Shown here piece by piece: positions 46,511-56,336 of a stretch of 64,000 nt of DNA; position 1 is the stretch's first letter; each line of letters starts with the position of its first letter. The stretch is taken from NCBI RefSeq assembly GCF_002811875.1, contig NZ_NPDZ01000001.1, forward strand, positions 755,541-819,540, read 5' to 3'. Both the position numbers and the translations under genes were made by a program. This DNA comes from Leptospira perolatii. GTDB lineage: Bacteria; Spirochaetota; Leptospiria; Leptospirales; Leptospiraceae. Under the pieces are notes generated by a model. The model was not told the origin of the DNA, made no database searches, and worked only from the letters and a program-made list of their open reading frames with translations.

Positions 46511-47653
46511 ATGGAAATGTTGCACCAAAGCGCCCAAGAGTATAACCCAGGCTTCCTGGAAAAATGGGGTATAGGCGTTCTAAAGAATTATGTCAAACGA
46601 GCGCCGCTAGAAAAGGATCCTTCTGGGCCTGGGTCAAAATTCTTTTCCCAAAGTGGCAAGATTATCTGGTGGTCCTTCTTTTGGGGCTTGAATATTGGAT
46701 TTTGGACCACATTCGGAATTACGATCGTAGAAAAAATATTTCCGGAATCACCTGAACTTTGGTCTTTTCAATTTTACGAAAAATGGGCCTGGACGGGTGG
46801 GGCGTTAATCGTCGGGACTCTATTAGAATTTTATTTATTATACGAGCTTGGATTGTGGGCAGCGTTTCGAATCACTCAACTCGCCGGAATGCACCTTGAG
46901 GACGACCCGGATCTCTTCACTGCCAAATCGAACCTGCTTGCTAGAATGGCGCTGGAGATCCCGGATCCAGACTTAAAGCTATTAGGGATCGATCCATTAA
47001 AACTTACTGATAAACGAAGTCTACTAGTCAGAACTGTCTTATACAAGGCGAAAGTTTTGCTCTCCAACTTAGTTGCAAAAATCGTTTTAAGAAAGGTCTT
47101 GGCGCGAAATTCTCTTAGAGTTTATGCAGAGTTTATAGCCGCACCGATTACTGCAATTTGGGACGCGGTCGTACTTTGGCTCATTTTGTCGGAACTAAGG
47201 ATTCGATTAATTTCCAGAGTTATCGCTGAGGATATCGTCGCTCAAATTTTCGCTAACGAACGTCGTTTAACAAAGGAAGCCAAGCTGGCATTCTTGGCCG
47301 CTGTCGGAAACTCTGTAGTGTTCACTCAAAGGTTCCATCCGAATCTAGAATATTTGTTAATCAAAATGTATAAGAATTTTGGAATACGAACCGAAGACTT
47401 TGTCTTTGACGATTTAGAAACTTTTGCAAAATTGATTGCGGGGCTCAAAAAGGAAGATAGGGAAGCTTGCCTAAAGCTATTGTGCCTTGCTTGTTCTTTT
47501 GATGGTAAGTTATCCTCCTTTGAGGCGAAGTATCTAAAAAAGATCTTGGGCCAAGATGCGGAGCAACACTTGGAATTAATCAGAGAATTATCTAGTTATA
47601 TTCGCACCGGAAATTTAGAAGCTTGCAGGGAAAGGAGTAGATTGTTTTCCTAG
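46511..47653 (+). CDS. Membrane protein with a TerB-like C-terminus
   Basis: A 380-residue protein with membrane helices near 50-75 and 90-115 and perhaps one near 215. The C-terminal 60 residues (DREACLKLLCLACSFDGKLSSFE and on) resemble TerB-like alpha-helical domains, where DGK or EGK residues bind metal. The middle is not recognised. It precedes the MBL-fold gene by 15 bases and is likely co-transcribed. The function is not known. Confidence 0.6.
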   Translation: MEMLHQSAQEYNPGFLEKWGIGVLKNYVKRAPLEKDPSGPGSKFFSQSGKIIWWSFFWGLNIGFWTTFGITIVEKIFPESPELWSFQFYEKWAWTGGALIVGTLLEFYLLYELGLWAAFRITQLAGMHLEDDPDLFTAKSNLLARMALEIPDPDLKLLGIDPLKLTDKRSLLVRTVLYKAKVLLSNLVAKIVLRKVLARNSLRVYAEFIAAPITAIWDAVVLWLILSELRIRLISRVIAEDIVAQIFANERRLTKEAKLAFLAAVGNSVVFTQRFHPNLEYLLIKMYKNFGIRTEDFVFDDLETFAKLIAGLKKEDREACLKLLCLACSFDGKLSSFEAKYLKKILGQDAEQHLELIRELSSYIRTGNLEACRERSRLFS

Positions 47654-47668
47654 TATTGAAGTTTCAGT

Positions 47669-48691
47669 ATGCGCGTTCATCATTATGATTCTGTCCCAAA
47701 AATAGAAGAAATCGGAGACGGAATACTTAAAACAGAAATTCCCCAGCCATTCTATGCGCCTAACAATATATACATACTACCAGACGGTGAGCCGACGCTT
47801 ATCGACTCTGGGTATATTGCGAACTTGGGAATGCTCCAAAGAGCTCTTAAACAAGTAGGTCTAAATCTAAAGAAGATAAAGCATATAATTTATACGCACA
47901 ACCATTTGGATCATATGAGTGCGATGCTTACTCTCCGATTTTATACCGACGCAAAATTGTATGCAATGAAAGGTATGGCGGCTGATATCGGCAACTATCT
48001 TGAAAATATTCAGGTGTTCAATCGGGCCACAAAGAGATTAGTATATAAAGGTCACCGTTCTGCGGAAGACAGAAAGCGAGAGCTGACTAGAATCGAAGAA
48101 GGTAATTTAAATTTAATTAATACAGTCAAAGGTTCTCATAAGGTGGAGCCGAATGTACGCTTTGACATCGAGTTGGTGGAAGGGGATGTGATTCACGCAG
48201 GAGGAAGAGAGATCGGTTTTTTGCACACTCCCGGTCACAACCTTTGGCATCTAACTCCGTATTTGTTAGGGGAAGAAATCTTTTTTACAGGTGACCTGGT
48301 CCTCCAAAATATTTCCTCGATTTACGCTGAAATTGACGGCAATTTGGATGATTACCACAGATCCTTGGATAGGCTCTCTAAGATTTCGATTCGAAGACTT
48401 TTGCCGGCCCACGGATCCGAACCAGAAGACCCTCAAAAAGCGATCAAGCTGCTCTCCAAAACTCTTCAGATTCTGGAACGAGGTGTCATGAGGAGATTAA
48501 AGGAAAGAGACCAGGACCTTTCGAACTTGGTCTTGGAAGCGATGGGAGAGAAGGTAGCTAATTCAGGATATTATAATACAGCTATGGCGATTTTGCATTC
48601 ATTTGTAAGAAAGTTCATCGATAAAGGTTGGGTAGAAGTGATCGAGACTGAGCCACCCTACGAAACCTACCGCTGGATCGGCGAAAAGTAA
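47669..48691 (+). CDS. MBL-fold metallo-hydrolase
   Basis: A 340-residue protein with a metallo-beta-lactamase fold. The zinc motif HxHxDH is THNHLDH with His77, His79, Asp81 and His82; further ligands are in GHN near 192 and FTGDLV, and PAHGSEPED near 249. The C-terminal about 80 residues are helical and winged-helix like, as in hydroxyacylglutathione-hydrolase-like or LACTB2-like proteins. The substrate is unknown. Confidence 0.84.
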   Translation: MRVHHYDSVPKIEEIGDGILKTEIPQPFYAPNNIYILPDGEPTLIDSGYIANLGMLQRALKQVGLNLKKIKHIIYTHNHLDHMSAMLTLRFYTDAKLYAMKGMAADIGNYLENIQVFNRATKRLVYKGHRSAEDRKRELTRIEEGNLNLINTVKGSHKVEPNVRFDIELVEGDVIHAGGREIGFLHTPGHNLWHLTPYLLGEEIFFTGDLVLQNISSIYAEIDGNLDDYHRSLDRLSKISIRRLLPAHGSEPEDPQKAIKLLSKTLQILERGVMRRLKERDQDLSNLVLEAMGEKVANSGYYNTAMAILHSFVRKFIDKGWVEVIETEPPYETYRWIGEK

Positions 48692-48703
48692 AAATGCATT
48701 CGA

Positions 48704-49486
48704 TCAGATTTGGTTTACATTTTCCGAAATAATTTCTCCGTAAAAGGGAGTGTTTCGGATATTTAGGTTGTAACACTTAATAAAAATCAGCTCTAAGTTT
48801 TTTACGTCTTCGCGATTGTACTTGAGCAGTAGACTAAGAGCTTCCTGGTCATCGTATTGAACGTATTGCCACCAAAGCCTTACCGCATCCGATCCGTTGA
48901 CCTCGAAAGGAAGATCTCTAGTAATGCCCAAGGCCTTTTCGCAGTTTTTCAGACCACCTTTGAATCCTAGCCCGTGGAGCATATGCATCAAATCGTAGTG
49001 AAGATTTCGAAACTTTTGACCGAATTCCTTTTCGAGAAATGGAATGTCGAAAGCGACTCCATTATAACTTACTAATATATGTTGAGGATCAAGATATCCC
49101 AGGAAGTCATCCATATTTCGACCTCTAAGGAATTCCTTGAACTGTTGACCGTCGTAAGAGCCTACTACAGTGACGAAGTCTTCCCTTGAAAGTCCGGAGG
49201 TTTCAATATCGAGATAAAGGATTTTTTCTCGGATTCTGGGGAACAGTCTCCATTTTTGTCTGTTCGGGAGTGCAAAGAAAAAGTAGCTCCAGTTTTTTCT
49301 TTCGAGTTCACGGCGAGAAAACTCTAGAGAATCCAAAAGAAGCTTTGGATAGGTATCTTCGGAGGATTTAGCAAGTTCAAGATAATGCCCTCTAAGATCC
49401 TCCCAAGTGAGAATTCCTTTTTCCCAGTATCTTTTCTCTTCTTGGATATCTATTCCAGGAAGGTGACAGAAAGTGTGTTCTAACAA
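48704..49486 (-). CDS. Ribonuclease-H-like 3'-5' exonuclease (YprB type)
   Basis: A 260-residue protein with an RNase H-fold exonuclease domain. The metal-binding motifs are LDIETSGL (Exo I, Asp and Glu), VSYNGVAFDIPF (Exo II, Asp) and YNREDV (Exo III, Asp). This is the DEDD-like pattern of YprB-type proteins that process nucleic acids. A TTG start at 49486 has the binding site GAGG about nine bases upstream. It is convergent with the MBL-fold gene. Confidence 0.83.
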   Translation of the reverse strand: MLEHTFCHLPGIDIQEEKRYWEKGILTWEDLRGHYLELAKSSEDTYPKLLLDSLEFSRRELERKNWSYFFFALPNRQKWRLFPRIREKILYLDIETSGLSREDFVTVVGSYDGQQFKEFLRGRNMDDFLGYLDPQHILVSYNGVAFDIPFLEKEFGQKFRNLHYDLMHMLHGLGFKGGLKNCEKALGITRDLPFEVNGSDAVRLWWQYVQYDDQEALSLLLKYNREDVKNLELIFIKCYNLNIRNTPFYGEIISENVNQI

Positions 49487-49559
49487 ATATTTTTTCCTCT
49501 ATACTTCACTTAAGCGGGAAATTTAAAAGTTTTTATCTTTTGTTTCCGCCTTTCGGTTC

Positions 49560-51356
49560 TTATTTTAAGAAAACAATGTTTCTTTTTCGTAAGACGAACA
49601 GAAAACCGATCAATAAAACAGAATATAAATAAAACGGTAGATTTCCGATTTTAGCATAAAAGGTATTTCCCTCTTTTCTTTTCCGAGTGATCGGGAGTAA
49701 AAAAGATCTGCTCCCTACTTCGGAGAATTCTAAAGGTGGAGTGAGATCCCTTCCATACGGGTCTACTGCATAAGAGATTCCGCTAACCGCCGGTCTAACT
49801 AATGTCAGTCCAAATTCTATCGATCGAAATTTAGAAGCCGCCCCGTGCTGCCAAGCTTCGGTTGAAGAAGAGAACCAGGCGTCATTTGTAGGATTGACCA
49901 AAAAAGTGAAAACTTCGGATTCTGAGTTTTGAATCGAATCACTGACTAATTCTGGAAACATTGCCTCATAACAGATGAGCGGAAGTACTTGGTAATCAAA
50001 ACTTCCGGATGATTCAGCTTCTGCATCGTTATAAACGAGCCCCGAAGAGATCTGCTCCGGTTTTTGGATGAGATTCAGATCGAGAACGGTAGGCGCTTTC
50101 GGAAATCGACTTCTTGTCTCTTTCCTTTGCCCTTTCAATGGAGCCGGCTCGTCACCTGGAACATACTTCGAAGTTTCTTCGAATAGGTTCCTGAGTTTCG
50201 GGAAATATTTTTCCAAAGGAATGAATTCTCCGAATGGAAGTAGTCTTCGTTTATCATAACGAATCGAGTATAGAGACTCGGAGGATATAAGAGACACTTG
50301 GTTCTTCAAGCCCTCTGAATATTGGTTTAGTTCGTTGTATACTAGATCTGCTCCAGTTTTTAGCGAAAGGTATTTTACTAAACCATGATATGTCGGAGAG
50401 TAGATGTTCTTTTCCTTGGAGGATTGATTTGGATTCGTACCGTGAAATGGAACTGCGGATTCAGGTAGAAAAATTAGATCTGGCGGTGGAGAAGTAGTCA
50501 AGGCTGCCTGTAGAGAAAGTTCCAAAATTTTGCTCATCGCGTTTCCGATAAAATCTGCGTTTTCGGCTAATTCTCGTTTTGCGGGAGAAGTGTTCGGTTG
50601 TACTAACAACCCCGAGAGTAGAAGGACTTCTTTTTCGAGTGCCGGCGTTTTTGTGGGCACGGCATACTCGGGAGCAGAATAGAGCCTAAGTGAAGCAAGT
50701 ATCCAAATGAAGGTGAATATCGCGACCCCTAAGATTCCGAGAATTCTTTCCTTTTTTACAACCAGGAGTGCGGCACTTGCCCCGATCCAAAGTAAAAAGA
50801 ATCCGATGCCGTATATTCCGAACCAGGATGCGCTTTGGGAGAAAGACAAACTTCCCTCAGCTAAGTTTCCCCAAAACCACGGAAACAATTGAGGCGTAAT
50901 CAGATCAGTAATCGTTCCCCAAATCGGAAAGGAGGCCCAATCGAACAATAAAGATTGCCGACTTTGGATATTATTCTTATTTAGTTTATTATGAAAATCG
51001 GAAGTAATTTTCCATCCGAAGTAAAATAAAAAAAGTTTAATTTGGGAAAACAGACCGTAAACCAAAAATAGAGCCCAAGAAACGGTCTTGCCAGAACCAG
51101 AAATCGCGGAAATTGAATTTGGGATCCATAAAAAAACGATCAGATCTATTAGCTGGGATAAAATCAAAAGCCAAGCGATTTGAAATCTGAGTGGTAATTC
51201 CCTAAGTTCCAAATAGAAAAGATAAGCCAAACTAGCTGCGCTGATCCCAGCCAAAAAGAATCCGAAAGGCTCCATCGCAAGCAAAATCCCCAAGGAGATT
51301 CCGACGCAATATGTTGTAAGAAGAATCAGCTTCCGATTCTGATCGAAGCGGATCAT
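49560..51356 (-). CDS. lnt: Apolipoprotein N-acyltransferase
   Basis: A 598-residue Lnt, which adds the third acyl chain to lipoproteins. The N-terminus has about eight membrane helices, and the C-terminal nitrilase domain holds the catalytic Glu (LPESAVPF), Lys (YDKRRLLPFGE) and Cys (LICYEAMFP). The length is somewhat above the usual about 510. The ATG at 51356 overlaps the stop of the upstream gene (ATGA). It is expected in this organism with its many lipoproteins. A second copy elsewhere cannot be excluded. Confidence 0.93.
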   Translation of the reverse strand: MIRFDQNRKLILLTTYCVGISLGILLAMEPFGFFLAGISAASLAYLFYLELRELPLRFQIAWLLILSQLIDLIVFLWIPNSISAISGSGKTVSWALFLVYGLFSQIKLFLFYFGWKITSDFHNKLNKNNIQSRQSLLFDWASFPIWGTITDLITPQLFPWFWGNLAEGSLSFSQSASWFGIYGIGFFLLWIGASAALLVVKKERILGILGVAIFTFIWILASLRLYSAPEYAVPTKTPALEKEVLLLSGLLVQPNTSPAKRELAENADFIGNAMSKILELSLQAALTTSPPPDLIFLPESAVPFHGTNPNQSSKEKNIYSPTYHGLVKYLSLKTGADLVYNELNQYSEGLKNQVSLISSESLYSIRYDKRRLLPFGEFIPLEKYFPKLRNLFEETSKYVPGDEPAPLKGQRKETRSRFPKAPTVLDLNLIQKPEQISSGLVYNDAEAESSGSFDYQVLPLICYEAMFPELVSDSIQNSESEVFTFLVNPTNDAWFSSSTEAWQHGAASKFRSIEFGLTLVRPAVSGISYAVDPYGRDLTPPLEFSEVGSRSFLLPITRKRKEGNTFYAKIGNLPFYLYSVLLIGFLFVLRKRNIVFLK

Positions 51357-52414
51357 TTAATGTTCAATTTTTTCTGTTCTTCTTCTAAGGATCTTCTTCG
51401 CGAATATTCTTCGGCTTCATCAGAGCCTAAAATTCTAGATCGGATCGCCTCGATCGCTTTGTTCTTTTCGTCGGCGCTAGCATTCGGGTTTGTGGATAGC
51501 CAGGCTTGTTCTTCTCTCATTACCTGGGTCTCTTTGTTCTTGCGATCTTCGATGTCGCGATATACTTGTTCGATACGATCCGCGCCTTCCTTGCCGAAAT
51601 ATTTCTCCCGAATTGCTCTCACTTGAGAATCTTTTTGAGCCTGAGCCATTTTTTCCATTTCGTTTTCTCTCAGGAACATTTCGGTTTCGTAACCATTAAA
51701 CTTCGGTTCTCTCTTCGTGACCGTATTATAATAATTGCCATAGACTTGTTTGCGGAATTCATCAAATCTTTGCATACGCTTGTCGCCCGATAGATTCTTG
51801 GTTTCGTTCAAAAAATGAGACAGGGAAAACTGGTAGTCTCTTTCGGCTTCTTCCATTCCGAAAACTAGTTTGGCCTCTTCGTCCGAAAAGATATTTCTTC
51901 TCTTTCGCTTGACCAGTTCGTAAGTTTCCTGAGATTTCAGGTCGCCCGGTAATTCCATTTCTCTCATAGTGACTTCGTACTTCAGGTACTTACCGAACAA
52001 CGCCACTAACTTTTCACCGTCTTTGCCCGGATACTGTTCCAACAAAAACGCTTTGACTATTTCATTGCACTGATCTGGGCCCATATCTTGCGGACAACGT
52101 CTTCTCAAGGCCCACAATTCTGAGACCATATCTAATTCGCCGCTGGCAGCATACTTCAGTATTTCCTCATATGATAACCATTCTCCGTCTTTATAGATAT
52201 TTCTCGAAGTCTCCTGTATCGCTGGATGAATAATCCAATCTCCGGATTCGTTTTGACTCACCGAAAATCCGTAAGACTCGTCCTCATCTTTTCCAAAAAA
52301 ACCAGACTTATTACTCTCAGACTCTGAGAATGCGAAAATCAGGAGTAATACGAGTAGAACTACTCCACCTAAGATCCATACGAGTGTCGGAAGTTGCTTT
52401 ATTTTTGTCCACAT
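51353..52414 (-). CDS. Lipase-chaperone-like membrane protein
   Basis: A 353-residue protein with one N-terminal membrane helix (9-29) and a long helical periplasmic part. The segment RRNIFSDEEA, then LVFGMEEAERDY (about 172-195) resembles the lipase-specific foldases (LifO/LipB), as do the later REKYFGKEGADRIEQ and EEQAW stretches. Lif proteins are membrane-anchored chaperones of secreted lipases. No lipase gene lies next to it; Lnt overlaps it by four bases. The family call is by reading and should be tested. Confidence 0.6.
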   Translation of the reverse strand: MWTKIKQLPTLVWILGGVVLLVLLLIFAFSESESNKSGFFGKDEDESYGFSVSQNESGDWIIHPAIQETSRNIYKDGEWLSYEEILKYAASGELDMVSELWALRRRCPQDMGPDQCNEIVKAFLLEQYPGKDGEKLVALFGKYLKYEVTMREMELPGDLKSQETYELVKRKRRNIFSDEEAKLVFGMEEAERDYQFSLSHFLNETKNLSGDKRMQRFDEFRKQVYGNYYNTVTKREPKFNGYETEMFLRENEMEKMAQAQKDSQVRAIREKYFGKEGADRIEQVYRDIEDRKNKETQVMREEQAWLSTNPNASADEKNKAIEAIRSRILGSDEAEEYSRRRSLEEEQKKLNIK

Positions 52415-52525
52415 ACCAATTCTCTTTCCGTTTGAAGCGAGAGGCTACAATCAGGGCGCGTGTTGGCAAGAGATTTTCCCAGAAAAAGCGTTGGATGAGA
52501 TAGGCTTTCATTTGAAAGTATCCCT

Positions 52526-53539
52526 GTGGCTTTATTATGCTATCCCGAAGGAACAGTTGGCGCTTCGGAGATATTTTCCCGCTTTAAAAAACTGCACATT
52601 GAATCCTATCCCAGCGGGAACCTGGAATTTGCAAAGTCCTTGCAACCCGAAATTCTGATCGCAAGCACAAGGCTTATCGTCGACTCCAAGGCGGTGGAAA
52701 AATTTCCGAGCGTACGGATTTTTGCCACAGTGAGCTCCGGAGTGGACCATGTAAACTTTTCGGATCTAAAGAAGGCCGGAAAAATTTTTTTAAACTCTCC
52801 CGGCTGCAATGCAGGTTCAGTTGCCGAATACTGCTGGGTTTCGCTTTTGTATTTTTTTTCGCTCGAAGAATTGAAAAGCAAGAAAGTGGGCTTGGTGGGT
52901 TTTGGAAACACTGGAAAGGCTTTTGGTAAGATCCTCTCTTACTTCGGGATAAGCTTTGTCTATCACGACCCTTATTTTAAGGAATTTTCAAGTAGTTTAG
53001 ATGCAGTTTATCAATGTCCTATATTAAGTTTTCATGTTCCTTTGACAAAGTCGGGACCGTATCCGACGGAAGCTATGTTTCAGAAAAAGCATGTTACGGC
53101 GCTCAAACCGGAAACTTTAGTCTTAAATACGAGTAGGGGAGAAGTCTGGGAAAAGTTAGCTTATCAGGAAATTCTTAGCAGATCAGATATCATGAAAGTG
53201 ATCGATGTGTATTCCGAAGAACCTCCTAAAAAAGAATTGGAGCTATTCCTGAATTCGACCAGATCGATTTTTACTCCTCATATTGCCGGCTACAGTCAAC
53301 TTGGAAGATTAACCGGTACATATAGGCTTGCGGAAAAGCTTGCAATTCTTTACGGAGAAGAGCCGCTTCCAAAAATTCAGAAATTTATGATATTCTCCTC
53401 CGATCTTAAGACCGAGTTTTTCTTGTCCGAAGAAGACCGTCAATTAAGGGAAGCTTGGTCTAAACAGGATTGGGAATATTTTGAAAGAAGAAGGAATCAT
53501 TATCCAATCAGACTGGATATGGGTTTGATAGAAGTCTGA
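52526..53539 (+). CDS. D-2-hydroxyacid dehydrogenase (PdxB-like)
   Basis: A 337-residue NAD-dependent dehydrogenase. The nucleotide-binding VGFGNTG is near 124-130, the catalytic Arg in NTSRGE near 208, and the His in TPHIAGYS near 255. The last segment is close to erythronate-4-phosphate dehydrogenase (PdxB), an enzyme of vitamin B6 synthesis; a PdxB role is possible but not shown. It starts with GTG at 52526. Confidence 0.83.
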   Translation: MALLCYPEGTVGASEIFSRFKKLHIESYPSGNLEFAKSLQPEILIASTRLIVDSKAVEKFPSVRIFATVSSGVDHVNFSDLKKAGKIFLNSPGCNAGSVAEYCWVSLLYFFSLEELKSKKVGLVGFGNTGKAFGKILSYFGISFVYHDPYFKEFSSSLDAVYQCPILSFHVPLTKSGPYPTEAMFQKKHVTALKPETLVLNTSRGEVWEKLAYQEILSRSDIMKVIDVYSEEPPKKELELFLNSTRSIFTPHIAGYSQLGRLTGTYRLAEKLAILYGEEPLPKIQKFMIFSSDLKTEFFLSEEDRQLREAWSKQDWEYFERRRNHYPIRLDMGLIEV

Positions 53540-53543
53540 GGGT

Positions 53544-54194
53544 TTATCGTACCAAGGTTTTCTCTCCTTGAAAGAGAAGATACTTGGGTCGGACTTTCGC
53601 TATAATATCATCGATTACGAATATTTCTCTAGTGCCCCTTCTCCTTTCAAAAGGAGCCTCGTAAAGAAAACCCAAAAGTTGCAATTCGGAATGCTTGTTC
53701 GTTACGAGATCATCTTGTCTTATTTTGCGGGAAACATCTATAGAGAGGGCCTTCCACCCTGAAAAGAGTAAATGTGCTACTAGGATTTTCTTAATGTCTA
53801 AGGTGGAGTCTCTGAGCAGAACGTAAAGCGAACCTCCGCCTTCGTTTGCATATATATGAAAAGTAAATTCCTTAACGAATTCGGAGGAGCTCCAAGGCTT
53901 AGGGAACAATATTTGAAAGGACTGATTTTTCTCTGCCTTTACTTCGATATACAGTGATTTGGCGGATTCCCTTTGCTGAGTGTGCAGAACGTTGGAAATG
54001 CGAACTTCCGGAAAGAATTCCGGACCGAGCTTTTCCTTTACCATTTTAGAGTCGACAGTAAAGTTCTCAAAGTCTTCGACAATCACATCTTTATAAATTC
54101 GTAAGTTACTAGTCTGATCTTGTGACTGAAGTTTGAAAGCGCAAAGAAGGGCGAGTAAAAAGAAAAGATTAGCTGGGATTCTGTATCGGTTCAA
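53544..54194 (-). CDS. FlaA-like flagellar sheath protein
   Basis: A 216-residue exported protein with a signal peptide (1-24). Features shared with spirochaete FlaA outer-sheath proteins are VEDFEN near 40, GWKALSIDVSRKI near 150 and VIDDIIAKVRPKYL near the C-terminus. FlaA coats the periplasmic flagellar filament. It starts with TTG at 54194. It converges on the PdxB-like gene and is followed upstream by a CheY-like gene on the same strand, which fits a motility context. The family call is moderately sure. Confidence 0.6.
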   Translation of the reverse strand: MNRYRIPANLFFLLALLCAFKLQSQDQTSNLRIYKDVIVEDFENFTVDSKMVKEKLGPEFFPEVRISNVLHTQQRESAKSLYIEVKAEKNQSFQILFPKPWSSSEFVKEFTFHIYANEGGGSLYVLLRDSTLDIKKILVAHLLFSGWKALSIDVSRKIRQDDLVTNKHSELQLLGFLYEAPFERRRGTREIFVIDDIIAKVRPKYLLFQGEKTLVR

Positions 54195-54234
54195 AGGATA
54201 TTGCCAAAAAGAACAGGTTACAATCCCAATATCG

Positions 54235-54633
54235 TCAGATTATTTGTTTTGATTTAGACTCCGCTTTGTTTACTAGGTCCTCGATTTGCTGAATAATATC
54301 CACAAAATTCACCGGCTTTGTTAAAACCAGGCTCATTCCCGCCTGCTTACAAATCTTTAGAGTGTCTTCTTCTGTAGAAGCTGTGATTCCTACAATCGGA
54401 ACATTTGGATCTAATGCCTTAATTTTACGGCATAGTTCTAAGCCGTCCATTTTTGGCATTCTGATATCGGTTAGCACGATATTCGGTCGAAGCTTTTGAA
54501 AAAAATCAAGCCCTTGCACACCGTCTTCTGCAGTGACTACCTCTTGGAATTTGCCAGATAAGATTTTTTTCATGGCAGTAGAAACGATAATTTCATCCTC
54601 GATATATAGTATAGAGATTTGTTTTTTATTCAC
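54235..54633 (-). CDS. CheY-like response regulator (single receiver domain)
   Basis: A 132-residue protein that is one receiver domain. The phosphorylation Asp56 is in LTDIRMP, acidic residues are in IEDE near 11-14, Thr in GITAS and Lys in LTKPVN. It has no output domain, so it signals by protein contacts, as CheY does. It starts with GTG at 54633, behind AAGGAACC. The partner kinase is not in the window. Confidence 0.88.
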   Translation of the reverse strand: MNKKQISILYIEDEIIVSTAMKKILSGKFQEVVTAEDGVQGLDFFQKLRPNIVLTDIRMPKMDGLELCRKIKALDPNVPIVGITASTEEDTLKICKQAGMSLVLTKPVNFVDIIQQIEDLVNKAESKSKQII

Positions 54634-55040
54634 TAAGGTTCCTTTTAATTATGGTGACTGCCGTTTTCTCAAAACTGTTCCGCATTTCTTAAATCTGAGG
54701 ATCCTCTGAAAAAGATAAGAATCCGTAAATGCAGCATCCTGCTCTATACTGAATATTCTGCAATGGTTTATTAGAACCTCAGTTTTGTACTTTTGAGACA
54801 ACAAGTTCGGTTATTAAAGTGAAAAATAGTCAGTCGAATCCCTATTCATTCCCTAAATAACGTATAGCATCTGCTACATAAGCCGAGGGAGCTCCTTCCC
54901 ACTCGAATCATGCAAAGCCTGATACGGATGAATAAAATCTGTATTTACTGTCGGTGACCGGCAAAAAATTTACTACTTATTAGAAAAGAATCGTCGGAAC
55001 AAAGACTTTCCTTTGTTATATATGAGTAGGGTATAGTGGA
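54634..55040. other. Intergenic stretch between the receiver and the Asp-box genes
   Basis: A 407-base gap between divergent genes with no open frame that looks real. Short palindromes are present (GGAGCTCC near 54889 and CGGTGACCG near 54952). These could be regulatory sites, but no family could be assigned. Confidence 0.4.
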
Positions 55041-56282
55041 ATGAATCATCGTTTCGTAATGGTTTTAGGAATTTTGGCTATTTTAAGCTGTAATAAGGCC
55101 AAGGCCCTAGATATTGATGCCTCTAAAAGTCCGCTCGGGCTGCTTTTCGATTTTGCATTGGCAAATTTCTCTCCTGGACCTCAGCTCATGGCTGTCGGAG
55201 ACAACTGCTCTTATTTTTCTTCAGAGGACGGTGTGAACTGGACGGTCTTGCAAGGTGCAGAGAGTCCTTTTCCTGGCTGCAATGGAGGATCCATCTATGA
55301 CGTTGCTTACGGGAATGGAACCTACGTGGCTGTTGGAACTCTTACAGCGAGTTACTCCACTCGTTCTAACAATTGCGGAATTTGGGTGAGCACTGATGGA
55401 ACTACCTGGACAAGAGTCTTGTGTCCGCACGGACCAACCTCTGGTGCTTCGGCGGTGGTCGACCTTCCACTTCGTTCATTAAGTTTCGGTAATATTAATG
55501 GTGTCGGAACATTTATGGCCGCCGGCTTAAAAATCGAGATGAGTTCTGCCGGAAATATTTATGGAGTCAAAAGTTCCGACGGCTTCAACTGGGAATACAC
55601 AGGAATCGTAAGCGACTATTCTATTCCGAGTATTTTTGATTTTACATGTTTTATCACTTTCTTGGACGGTACTGCAGAATGTTCGATTGAAAACGGCTCC
55701 TTTTTTGACGTGGCGAAATACAATCCGAACACTGGAGCCTGGAATTTCACTACCTACCCCGGCGGGGGAACCGGTGTGGAAGCCGCAGGTGGAATTCAGC
55801 AAATGGCCATTTTGGCAGCTACTCCTCCGCCGAATTATTCCCCTAGAACTTTTTGGATGTATCCTGCAAAGTCGGGTAGATACTTTTCTTTTGGTTTGGG
55901 AAACACAGATAGTCTAGCTATTGCTAGTCGAAGAACCCCAAGTACACCGTGGGAAACAGAAAAGTATCTTTCTCTTGGGATAAACTATAGAATTAATGCT
56001 GCTGCAGATTCGAGTTCGATGCTGCTAGGCCTGGGGGATCATTGCAATTGGGTCAAGACCACTGATGACGGCGCAAACTGGACATCATTTGCAACGATGA
56101 CCGGATGCACCAGGACGGACTGGGCAGACGCAGCATATAATGCAACTTTGGATTTGTTTGTAGCGGTAGGAAAAGATGTAGGGGGCCAAATCGGAAAGGC
56201 CCACTCTCCAGCTGCTACATCGGATTGGCAAGTGACTACCACTTCTCTGTCTGGTCGAATCAACGCGATTGTTTCTAAGTAG
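55041..56282 (+). CDS. Asp-box beta-propeller lipoprotein
   Basis: A 413-residue exported protein with a lipobox at Cys17 (LAILSCNK). At least four Asp-box repeats (S-x-D-x-G-x-x-W) are seen: SSEDGVNW, STDGTTW, SSDGFNW and TTDDGANW. This is the pattern of BNR/sialidase-like beta-propellers, but the catalytic residues of sialidases are not seen, so it is probably a binding or scaffold protein. A terminator follows at 56298. Confidence 0.72.
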   Translation: MNHRFVMVLGILAILSCNKAKALDIDASKSPLGLLFDFALANFSPGPQLMAVGDNCSYFSSEDGVNWTVLQGAESPFPGCNGGSIYDVAYGNGTYVAVGTLTASYSTRSNNCGIWVSTDGTTWTRVLCPHGPTSGASAVVDLPLRSLSFGNINGVGTFMAAGLKIEMSSAGNIYGVKSSDGFNWEYTGIVSDYSIPSIFDFTCFITFLDGTAECSIENGSFFDVAKYNPNTGAWNFTTYPGGGTGVEAAGGIQQMAILAATPPPNYSPRTFWMYPAKSGRYFSFGLGNTDSLAIASRRTPSTPWETEKYLSLGINYRINAAADSSSMLLGLGDHCNWVKTTDDGANWTSFATMTGCTRTDWADAAYNATLDLFVAVGKDVGGQIGKAHSPAATSDWQVTTTSLSGRINAIVSK

Positions 56283-56297
56283 GATCTTCCTTAAAAG

Positions 56298-56321
56298 GTG
56301 CCACACAAGATGGCACTTTTT
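56298..56321 (+). terminator. Rho-independent terminator after the Asp-box gene
   Basis: GTGCCA at 56298-56303 pairs with TGGCAC at 56311-56316 and is followed by five T residues. It lies 16 bases after the stop codon and also faces the convergent VanX-type gene. Confidence 0.75.
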
Positions 56322-56336
56322 CTTGTGCAAATCCCG

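Noticed and set aside
54884..54960. Short palindromes as a regulator site
   Set aside because: The arms are four bases long with no repeat elsewhere, within chance expectation.
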